Shown one piece after another: positions 1 through 5,267 of a stretch of 7,759 bases of DNA (position 1 is its first letter; every line of letters starts with the position of its first letter). This stretch comes from Sphaerochaeta sp. (GTDB taxonomy: Bacteria > Spirochaetota > Spirochaetia > Sphaerochaetales > Sphaerochaetaceae). The stretch is from NCBI GenBank assembly GCA_003456855.1, contig DMOO01000159.1:1-7759 (forward strand), written 5' to 3'. Under the pieces are notes generated by a model. It made no database searches and had not been told where the DNA came from. It was given only the letters and a program-made list of their open reading frames with translations. The translations under genes and the position numbers were made by a program.

Positions 1-1024
1 TGCCCATGCTTATCTCATTGGTTGGGTTCAGGAGTATTTCCCTTGTTTCTATTGTTTCTTCTTCTGTCTGTTTGGCTTGGACCACTGCCCCTGTGCTTCC
101 ATGGTAGAGGTAGAGTTTGTTGTCAGCGGTCAGCACTGGGCTGAGATAGGTGCCTGTTTGGTTTTCGATTGTTGTTGGTTCTGTTGTGTTCTCTGGGACC
201 TCGATTGAGTCGTAGAAGTCCTGCCAGAGCTCCTTGATGGTCTTGCCGGTGCGCTCCCTGTACATGTGGCTCAGGCTCTCGAAGAAGCCCGGTCTTCCCA
301 TCCTGACCCAGAGGGTGGCTATGTTCTCCTGGCCGTAGGTGTCGGAGAGGAACTGCATGAAGCAGGCCGCGAAGTTGTAGTACAGAAGGCCGCCCGGGTA
401 TGTGTCCCTGGCGCCTGCGATCTCCACGTAGTTGGGGAAAAGGCCCTCTATCTTGGCCTGCTTGACTATCTGCATCGAGTAGCTGTCGTTGATTCTGCCG
501 TAGCCCGTGGTGCTCTCCGAGAGGACCGCTCCGCCTTCGGAGAGGCTCTTTGTCATGTAGAGGAACGGAGAGAGGCTTATCGGGTCACCGAAGACCTTGG
601 ACAGTGCGTTGATGAAGGGGCCTCTGTAGTTGAACTGGAAGCCGTGGGTCAGCTCGTGGCGGAAGATGTAGAGGATCGTCTGAGGATAGACACTCAGGGA
701 ACCCGACTCTGAGATCGTGTCGAAGATGACTATCCTGTTGGCCGGGAAGCTCGTGTAGTAGGCGTTGAGGGTCTTGAACTCCTTGGTCACCGTGACCGGG
801 ATGTGGAGCTTGGGGTCCGTTCCGAAGAACTCGACCAGGGAGCTGTAGATGTCCTCGCAGTTGTCGTAGAGCAGTGCTGCGGTCTCTTCGCTCTCAGGCT
901 GGTAGATTATGTCGAAGTGCTCTGTGGAGGCGGTCCTGAGACCGCGTGTTCCACCCGTCACTGACGCAGACAGCGGCAGAAGGACCGCCGCTGTCAGGAT
1001 GATCGCTAAAACCAGCTTTCTCAT
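1..1024 (-). CDS. Secreted HExxH (gluzincin-type) metalloprotease, probable C-terminal beta-propeller; 3' end missing
   Basis: Partial gene: 341 residues are visible and the frame is still open at the window edge. Residues 1-20 form a classic Sec signal peptide (MRKLVLAII, then a hydrophobic core ending LPLSA), so the product is exported to the periplasm or outer surface. Residues 35-275 resemble the peptidase-MA-like domain. HELTH at 123-127 supplies two zinc-binding histidines (H123, H127) and the catalytic E124. E163 in SEGGA is the likely third zinc ligand, as expected for a gluzincin. From about residue 290 a YLSPVLTADNKLYLY segment looks like the first blade of a TolB/WD40-like propeller; this is inference because the rest lies outside. 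The ATG overlaps the stop of the preceding gene (ATGA). There is no strong ribosome site, so translation is probably coupled. Codon use changes abruptly after about residue 275. The protease fold is well supported; its substrate is unknown. Confidence 0.8.
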   Translation of the reverse strand, partial: MRKLVLAIILTAAVLLPLSASVTGGTRGLRTASTEHFDIIYQPESEETAALLYDNCEDIYSSLVEFFGTDPKLHIPVTVTKEFKTLNAYYTSFPANRIVIFDTISESGSLSVYPQTILYIFRHELTHGFQFNYRGPFINALSKVFGDPISLSPFLYMTKSLSEGGAVLSESTTGYGRINDSYSMQIVKQAKIEGLFPNYVEIAGARDTYPGGLLYYNFAACFMQFLSDTYGQENIATLWVRMGRPGFFESLSHMYRERTGKTIKELWQDFYDSIEVPENTTEPTTIENQTGTYLSPVLTADNKLYLYHGSTGAVVQAKQTEEETIETREILLNPTNEISMG

Positions 1025-1527
1025 ATCTTGAGGATCTTCTTCTTGAGGTCAATGGTGTCGGCCTTCTTGATGAGCTCGACAGCCTGCTTGATGTTGACGT
1101 CGATCTCGTCGAATCTCGGGGCCACATTCGGGTCCTCGGACTCGGAGAGCTTGACCAGAACGTCACGGCAGATGTCAGGGATGACATCGAGCATCTTCTT
1201 GGCATCGGCCACGTCCATGTCGCCACGGTCATCGAACAGGTAGCTGACAAGCACCCTGGAGACCGCCTTCTCCTTCCTCAGGACCTTGTGGAACACCCTG
1301 ACGGCCCTGGCAAGGTTGTGCACAGCGTTCTTCGAGGTGCAGATGTATCTGAGCTGCAGAACGCTCTTCCTGAGAGCCGCAGACTTCTTGACGGCCGCCT
1401 TAAGAAGGCGTCCGACTCCTGCCCTGTAGGAGAGCCACTTCACAAGGATGAAGATGATGGCCCAGACCAGGATGGTGATCATCATGTTGATGAAGCTTTC
1501 GCTGCTGAGAAGTTCCTGTAGTGTCAT
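1021..1527 (-). CDS. Single-pass membrane protein of unknown function (168 aa), coupled to mscS
   Basis: I do not recognise the family. There is one clear transmembrane helix at about residues 12-30 (INMMITILVWAIIFILV). A strongly basic stretch at 30-60 (K30, R35, R40, K43, K47, K48, R53, K54, R60) follows, which by the positive-inside rule puts the remaining ~140 residues in the cytoplasm. The C-terminal part is predicted helical, with an acidic section at about 99-143 and a lysine-rich end (KKKILKI). The start ATG overlaps the mscS stop by four bases. A strong AGGAGGA ribosome site sits 6-7 bases upstream, inside the last mscS codons. The stop in turn overlaps the protease start. This tight placement suggests a role linked to the channel or the envelope, but no function can be assigned. 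It is not a plausible shadow ORF, because it is the only frame consistent with both overlaps. Confidence 0.82.
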   Translation of the reverse strand: MTLQELLSSESFINMMITILVWAIIFILVKWLSYRAGVGRLLKAAVKKSAALRKSVLQLRYICTSKNAVHNLARAVRVFHKVLRKEKAVSRVLVSYLFDDRGDMDVADAKKMLDVIPDICRDVLVKLSESEDPNVAPRFDEIDVNIKQAVELIKKADTIDLKKKILKI

Positions 1528-2327
1528 TTGGACTCCTCCTGTCTGTAGCTTACCGTCACCTGCGGGAACGGTATCGAGATGCCCTTGTCGATCAAGGTCT
1601 TGGTCAGCTGCTCGTCAAGGTCCCACTTGACCGTCCAGTAGTCTGAGTTCTTGCACCAGACACGGACGTTGAAGCTTATGGATGATGCCTCGCCGTAGCT
1701 GTAGTGGACCTGCGGCTCCGGCTCTGTGTAGACCATCGGATGCTTCTTGGCGACCTTCAGGAGGATCTCCCTGACCTTGTCCGGATTCTCGGCGTAGTCG
1801 ATTCCGACCTTCAGGTCCATCCTTCTGGTCTCGTTCTTCGAGTAGTTGATTATTGACGCCGAGTAGACCTGCGAGTTCGGGATCATGACCATCTTGTTGT
1901 CTGGGGTGTTGAGCACTGTGTGCATCAGCTTGACCTCCATGACCGAGCCGCCCACTCCGCCGATCTCGACGTAGTCGTTCTCCCTGAACGGGCAGTTGAT
2001 CACAAGCATGATTCCGTTGGCCACGGAACTCAGGATGTCCTTCAAGGCAAGGCCTATGGCCAGGGTTGCCGCAGAGATGGCACCGACAACGCCGTCAAGC
2101 GGGATGCCCAGCTTGGCCAGACAGACCAGGACAAGCGACAGCAGCAGCAAGAACCTGACGAAGGTCAGGATGAAGTTGACAAGCGAGTTGTCTATCTTGC
2201 TGGCCAGAAGGCCTATCTTCATCTGCTTTATTATCTGGCCGATGATCAGGTATCCGAAAACAACCATGGCCAGAACCCCTATGAGGTTGAAGCCGGCGCT
2301 TTCCAGGAAACTGTAGAATTTCTCCAT
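1524..2327 (-). CDS. mscS: MscS family small-conductance mechanosensitive channel
   Basis: 267-residue inner-membrane channel of the MscS family, which opens under membrane tension and releases solutes during osmotic downshock. Three transmembrane segments are visible at about 14-34, 52-74 and 79-112. The third is the pore helix and matches the family closely: ATLAIGLALKDILSSVANG at 87-105, followed by the beta-domain entry CPFRENDYVEIGG at 112-124 and IPNSQV at 149-154. By alignment with E. coli MscS, the pore-sealing leucines L105 and L109 correspond to L89 and L93. The kink residue G113 is replaced by D97, a common change in homologues. Length is close to the 286 residues of E. coli MscS, and there is no extra sensor domain. 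A GGAG ribosome site lies six bases before the ATG. The gene is second in a four-gene operon, 46 bases after the coiled-coil gene. Confidence 0.95.
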   Translation of the reverse strand: MEKFYSFLESAGFNLIGVLAMVVFGYLIIGQIIKQMKIGLLASKIDNSLVNFILTFVRFLLLLSLVLVCLAKLGIPLDGVVGAISAATLAIGLALKDILSSVANGIMLVINCPFRENDYVEIGGVGGSVMEVKLMHTVLNTPDNKMVMIPNSQVYSASIINYSKNETRRMDLKVGIDYAENPDKVREILLKVAKKHPMVYTEPEPQVHYSYGEASSISFNVRVWCKNSDYWTVKWDLDEQLTKTLIDKGISIPFPQVTVSYRQEESK

Positions 2328-2373
2328 TTATAACTCCATTTTCTGTTTTTGTTTTCTCTATCGTTTTGTTTTG
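2328..2373 (-). other. A-rich intercistronic spacer before mscS
   Basis: The 46 bases between the coiled-coil gene and mscS read, on the coding strand, as an A-rich, C-poor run containing AAAACAAAAACAGAAAATGG, followed by GGAG (2333-2336 on the complement) and the start codon. There is no hairpin and no convincing -35/-10 pair, so read-through from the upstream gene is the simplest view. Unstructured A-rich leaders often help ribosome access. Confidence 0.5.
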
Positions 2374-3495
2374 TCAGTCGTTGTACTCGGCCACCTTCTT
2401 GGAGATGTCGTTCTGCTTCATCCTCAGATCTGAGATCTGCTTGAGCTCTGCGTCCACCTTCTGCTGGAGCTCCGCCTTCTGGTTCTCTATGGCCTGGATC
2501 TGGCTGTTCAGATGGTTCATCTGCTCGGACAGCTGGGACAGAAGCTGGTTGTGTATCTCGATGTCCTTCTCAGCCTTCAGCGACTCCAGGTTCAGGTTCT
2601 GCTGGGCCATTAGCTTCATCTGCTTGATGATCTGGCTGCAGCAGCGCTTGAGCTCCTCTGGAGCCTGGTCATCCATCCAGAGGGGGATTCCCTCCGACAG
2701 GATCTGGCCATACTCGCAGTAGCGGTCAGAGAGCTTGTCGGCAAGGCTGTTCTGGGCGCTCTGCATCTCCCTGAGCTTTCGGTGCTCCTCGCCGTAGGCT
2801 CCAAGGACCTTCAGGGAGCCCTGGGCCGAATCTATCATGTTCCTGTGGTCCAGGATGTCGTTCTTGAAGTTCTTCTTGGCGAAGCGTATGGCCTCCATCT
2901 CCTCAAGTATGCCCTTGGCCCTCTGGCCCGGGACCTCCCTGAAGTCACCGGAGTTGTAGATGCGCTTGCCGGTCTCTGCGAACACGTCGTCCAGGGTTAG
3001 CTTCAGGTTCTCCATCTTCCTCTGGTAGATGCCGGCAAGGACCTTGGGACCCTTCTCCATGAACCTCTCGCTCTTCTGGTAGAGGCCATCGAGCTTCTTC
3101 TCGTACTCGCGCATCGGCTCAAGGCACTTCTTCAGCCTCTGCGGAAGCTTGCCTGCAGAGTCTATCTCTATGGCCACCGCACCCAAGGAGGATATCAGGA
3201 CGCTGTAGCGCTTGTCCAGCTCCTTCATTGAGAGCTTGGTCTGCTCTATCTTCTGGTCGCCTGCACTGACCTCGCTGACGGCGGTCTTCAGGGCGTTGAT
3301 CCTGGCGTCCAGGTCGCTCTTCTCGTCAGCCACCGACTCAAGGCGCTCGTAGGCCTCCTGGCTGGGTGCGTAGTTTATGGCCTGATGCCACGAAACGGCC
3401 ACCTCGCCAAGCTCCTGGTACATTCGCATGAGCTCTGAGCGGGATCTCTCGATCTCCCTCTTCTGGTTGTCAATCTCGGCGTTCACATTCGACAT
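2374..3495 (-). CDS. Soluble coiled-coil protein of unknown function (373 aa)
   Basis: No signal peptide or membrane segment is visible, so the protein is probably cytoplasmic. Heptad-rich helical regions lie at about residues 3-30, 48-100 and 290-370; the last (LLSQLSEQMNHLNSQI onward) is long and rich in Gln, Glu, Lys and Leu. The middle part (about 100-285) is less regular, with a conserved-looking GDFREVPGQRAKG section at 183-195 and a paired cysteine C285-C286. Composition resembles structural or scaffold proteins, but I recognise no named domain. I chose the ATG at 3495 (MSNVNAEID). An in-frame TTG at 3543 would run through the promoter region and adds residues that do not look like protein. 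There is no Shine-Dalgarno sequence; a -10 element ends six bases before the ATG, so the mRNA may be leaderless. It is the first gene of the operon that continues into mscS. Confidence 0.85.
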   Translation of the reverse strand: MSNVNAEIDNQKREIERSRSELMRMYQELGEVAVSWHQAINYAPSQEAYERLESVADEKSDLDARINALKTAVSEVSAGDQKIEQTKLSMKELDKRYSVLISSLGAVAIEIDSAGKLPQRLKKCLEPMREYEKKLDGLYQKSERFMEKGPKVLAGIYQRKMENLKLTLDDVFAETGKRIYNSGDFREVPGQRAKGILEEMEAIRFAKKNFKNDILDHRNMIDSAQGSLKVLGAYGEEHRKLREMQSAQNSLADKLSDRYCEYGQILSEGIPLWMDDQAPEELKRCCSQIIKQMKLMAQQNLNLESLKAEKDIEIHNQLLSQLSEQMNHLNSQIQAIENQKAELQQKVDAELKQISDLRMKQNDISKKVAEYND

Positions 3496-3501
3496 ACTTA
3501 G

Positions 3502-3533
3502 AATATAACATAACGTGTAAAATCCGTCTGCAA
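3502..3533 (-). promoter_or_regulatory. Promoter of the coiled-coil/mscS operon
   Basis: On the minus strand TTGCAG (3533-3528) is followed after 17 bases by TGTTAT (3510-3505). A better -10, TATATT (3507-3502), overlaps it but lies 20 bases from TTGCAG. Either choice puts transcription start within about 0-4 bases of the ATG at 3495. The -35 lies inside an imperfect 14-base palindrome (3524-3537). Confidence 0.5.
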
Positions 3534-3560
3534 ACGGGTGCAATTAATTTCAAAAATGTG

Positions 3561-3566
3561 TATAGT
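3561..3566 (+). promoter_or_regulatory. Likely -10 element for the DbpA-domain gene
   Basis: TATAGT matches the sigma-70 -10 consensus at 5 of 6 positions and lies in an AT-rich divergent intergenic region. The -35 is poor: GTGCAA at 3538-3543 with a 17-base spacer matches at only 3 of 6. Predicted start is near 3573, giving a leader of about 25 bases that contains AGGAG at 3585-3589. Confidence 0.4.
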
Positions 3567-3597
3567 TGTTTATCCATTAATTTTAGGAGCACGGAAC

Positions 3598-4131
3598 ATG
3601 GCCGAGAACAATAACGACAACAGAGGCCAGAGGATCAAGGAGCTAGTCGAGGAGATGAAGCTCTACAACAATCCGCAGGAGCTGGAGGACATGCGCAAGC
3701 TCATGCGCAAGAACGTCCCTCTGATGATGCGTGGATACCTTCTGGCATACCTGTACGTCAAAAGCAGCAGCAATGGCAAGACGGCAAGACCGGCAAGGGA
3801 GCAGAGAGCTGAGAGATCCGAGAGGACTGCAAGTACTGCAGATCGTCCGGAGAGGAAGCAGCAGCCCAAGCCAGGCTTGGAGAACGCGGTGTCCTTCTAC
3901 ATCAACGTAGGAAAGGCAAGCAAGGGCTCAGCCCACGAGATGGTCGACTTCATCTGTGAGAAGACCGGACTTTCATCCGAGGACATCCTTTCGGTTGCAT
4001 ACAAGCAGAACTATTCGTTCGTGTACATCAACAAGGACAAGGCCGAGGGAGTCATAGAGGCTGTCACAGGACAGACCTACAAGGGCCGCAAGGTCAAGAT
4101 GAACTTCAGCAAGGAGAAGGATGAACAGTAA
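3598..4131 (+). CDS. Stand-alone DbpA-type RNA-binding domain protein
   Basis: 177-residue protein with three parts. An N-terminal helical region (about 10-56) is rich in charged residues and ends in a hydrophobic YLLAYLYVK segment that is too short and mixed for a sure membrane helix. A basic, low-complexity linker (about 58-92) is rich in Arg, Lys, Ser and Ala. A C-terminal domain at about 98-172 matches the DbpA RNA-binding domain, the RRM-like module at the end of the DbpA/CsdA-type DEAD-box helicases. Diagnostic features are SFYINVGKASKG (99-110), the GLSSEDI turn (124-130), NYSFVYI (138-144) and the final YKGRKVKMNF strand (161-170). No helicase core is present, so it probably acts as a free RNA-binding or ribosome-assembly factor; that role is inference. 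The ATG at 3598 is chosen because AGGAG lies eight bases upstream; an in-frame GTG at 3538 lacks such a site. It overlaps the next gene by 11 bases. Confidence 0.88.
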   Translation: MAENNNDNRGQRIKELVEEMKLYNNPQELEDMRKLMRKNVPLMMRGYLLAYLYVKSSSNGKTARPAREQRAERSERTASTADRPERKQQPKPGLENAVSFYINVGKASKGSAHEMVDFICEKTGLSSEDILSVAYKQNYSFVYINKDKAEGVIEAVTGQTYKGRKVKMNFSKEKDEQ

Positions 4132-4747
4132 GTGTGTTAACGTCGGCATGCTGGAGACCAACTGCTACATCGTCGATTGCGATGACCTTCTAATGGTGAT
4201 CGACCCGGGCGATGACGTTGACAGCATCATCGATGCACTGGATGGCAGAACGCCGACGCACATAGTGCTCACGCACTCACACTCAGACCATGTAGGAGCC
4301 GCCAAGGCCCTTCATGACAGATATCCCTCCTCAATCGTCGCATGCGGCGACAAAGAGAACATGGACCCGGAACATATAGCTGACGAAGCCAGATATGTTC
4401 TGGGTTCCTCTTTTATTTATTCACCACTAGCTTCACCTGATTGGGCAATGCCCTCCATCGACCTCCGTCTTGCGGAAGGTTCAACTCTGGGACCTTTTGT
4501 GGTCATGCACACGCCAGGTCATTCTGTTGGGTCGATCTGCCTGTATTCAGCCTCTCTTGGCGTCCTCTACTCGGGCGACACCCTCTTCCGCCATTCCTGC
4601 GGACGCACGGACATCGGGGGCTCCGACTCCCAGATGTATCTTTCCTTGATCCGGCTGATGAAAAAACTGCCCCCAGACACGGTCGTTTACCCCGGTCATG
4701 GAGACAGTACCACAATAGGATCCGAAAAGGCCTATTTCAGAATCTGA
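4121..4747 (+). CDS. Metallo-beta-lactamase-fold hydrolase, glyoxalase II-like (YcbL type)
   Basis: 208-residue cytoplasmic hydrolase of the metallo-beta-lactamase fold. The full two-metal ligand set is visible: THSHSDH at 51-57 (H52, H54, D56, H57), H134 in TPGHS, D153 in SGDTLF and H193 in PGHG. The CGRTDIGGSD stretch (160-169), together with the TPGHS and PGHG loops, is typical of glyoxalase II-like proteins. These hydrolyse S-lactoylglutathione or related thioesters. The C-terminal substrate-binding domain of classical glyoxalase II is missing, as in the shorter YcbL-like proteins, so the true substrate is uncertain. The start ATG lies inside the end of the preceding gene (11-base overlap), with AGGAG at 4112-4116, which indicates translational coupling. 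It ends 19 bases before the convergent dksA gene. A patch near 4395-4445 is richer in A/T than the rest. Confidence 0.9.
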   Translation: MNSKCVNVGMLETNCYIVDCDDLLMVIDPGDDVDSIIDALDGRTPTHIVLTHSHSDHVGAAKALHDRYPSSIVACGDKENMDPEHIADEARYVLGSSFIYSPLASPDWAMPSIDLRLAEGSTLGPFVVMHTPGHSVGSICLYSASLGVLYSGDTLFRHSCGRTDIGGSDSQMYLSLIRLMKKLPPDTVVYPGHGDSTTIGSEKAYFRI

Positions 4748-4766
4748 TCAGCTTTTGTTCTCTTGC

Positions 4767-5126
4767 TCAGCGGTGCTCGCTCTTTCTCTTGCACGGCATG
4801 CAGAGAAGGGCATATGGAATCGCCCTGAGTCTGTCCTCAGGAATCTTCTTTCCGCACATTGCGCATACGCCGTACTTGCCGTTTCTGATACGGACAAGTG
4901 CCTGGTTGATCGCATTGAGATGTCCGGCGTCTATCTTACCGATAGCCTCCATCTTCTTCGATGCGAGATCGTCGCTGGCGACATCCACGCTGTCACCAGG
5001 ACCGGTTGAACCGACAAGGTTTCTGAAGTCGTTGTCGGACTTCGAAAGCTTCGCCTGAAGCTTGTCTTTCATTTCAAGGAGATTCTGTTCCATCTCCTTC
5101 TCGAACTCGGTCAATTCATAACCCAT
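4767..5126 (-). CDS. dksA: DksA/TraR family C4 zinc-finger transcription regulator
   Basis: 119-residue protein that, as known for the family, enters the RNA polymerase secondary channel and adjusts initiation at rRNA and amino-acid promoters, often with ppGpp. The N-terminal coiled-coil (about 5-75) carries the tip motif DxxDxA as D45-S-V-D48-V-A50, so the residues needed for polymerase action are kept. The zinc finger is C88-x2-C91-x17-C109-x2-C112, the exact DksA spacing, followed by a basic tail (KRKSEHR). It is shorter than E. coli DksA (151 aa) because the N-terminal extension is missing. The ATG at 5126 has a GGGGGTGG purine run about 3-10 bases upstream. The gene has its own promoter and probable operator and is separated from the upstream AI-2E gene by a terminator. 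It converges with the MBL gene, with only 19 bases between and no visible hairpin. Confidence 0.92.
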   Translation of the reverse strand: MGYELTEFEKEMEQNLLEMKDKLQAKLSKSDNDFRNLVGSTGPGDSVDVASDDLASKKMEAIGKIDAGHLNAINQALVRIRNGKYGVCAMCGKKIPEDRLRAIPYALLCMPCKRKSEHR

Positions 5127-5149
5127 GGACCACCCCCGGGCAAATAATG

Positions 5150-5162
5150 ATTACAATGTAAT
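5150..5162. promoter_or_regulatory. Perfect palindrome ATTACA-A-TGTAAT at the dksA start site
   Basis: A 13-base inverted repeat with six-base perfect arms overlaps the -10 element and the predicted transcription start of dksA. Size and position fit a dimeric repressor operator. The regulator cannot be named from sequence. Confidence 0.4.
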
Positions 5163-5188
5163 ATGCCCATGAAAATCCAAATCGTCAA
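5160..5188 (-). promoter_or_regulatory. dksA promoter
   Basis: On the minus strand TTGACG (5188-5183, 5 of 6 to consensus) is followed after 17 bases by CATATT (5165-5160, 4 of 6). Predicted start is near 5153, giving a leader of about 27 bases. It lies just after the terminator for the upstream gene, as expected for an independent unit. Confidence 0.65.
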
Positions 5189-5210
5189 GGACAAAATGAA
5201 CATTTGTGTC

Positions 5211-5244
5211 AAAAAACCCTGCTAAACTTTCGTCAGCAGGGTTT
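5211..5244 (-). terminator. Rho-independent terminator after the AI-2E gene
   Basis: AAACCCTGCT (5214-5223) pairs perfectly over 10 bases with AGCAGGGTTT (5235-5244), with an 11-base loop. Read on the minus strand, the stem runs into six T residues (complement of 5211-5216). This is the correct polarity to end transcripts leaving the gene that stops at 5268. In the plus direction the tail (TTTAGTTTCTTTC) is interrupted, so function that way is weaker. Confidence 0.88.
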
Positions 5245-5267
5245 AGTTTCTTTCAGGCTGTTATTTT

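Noticed and set aside
266..712. Plus-strand open frame of 148 codons
   Set aside because: It lies wholly antisense to the secreted metalloprotease, whose signal peptide and HELTH motif are clear. It has no recognisable domain; long antisense frames are common in G/C-biased codons.
894..1250. Minus-strand open frame of 118 codons rich in Ser, Thr and Arg
   Set aside because: It is a frame-shifted reading of the 168-aa membrane protein and the start of the protease gene, with shadow-like composition.
3496..3543. TTG start at 3543 for the coiled-coil gene
   Set aside because: It would translate the promoter region, and no ribosome site precedes it.
3538..3597. GTG start at 3538 for the DbpA-domain gene
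   Set aside because: It would span the -10 box and the AGGAG site that serves the ATG at 3598.
4748..4766. Possible bidirectional terminator between the convergent MBL and dksA genes
   Set aside because: No stable stem followed by a T tract can be drawn in this 19-base gap or just beside it.
4441..5058. Plus-strand open frame of 205 codons across the MBL and dksA genes
   Set aside because: It overlaps two well-supported genes in other frames and shows no domain of its own.
5189..5210. Imperfect dyad around GACAAAATG...CATTTGTGTC upstream of the dksA promoter
   Set aside because: The arms need a one-base shift to pair and do not make a convincing operator or terminator.
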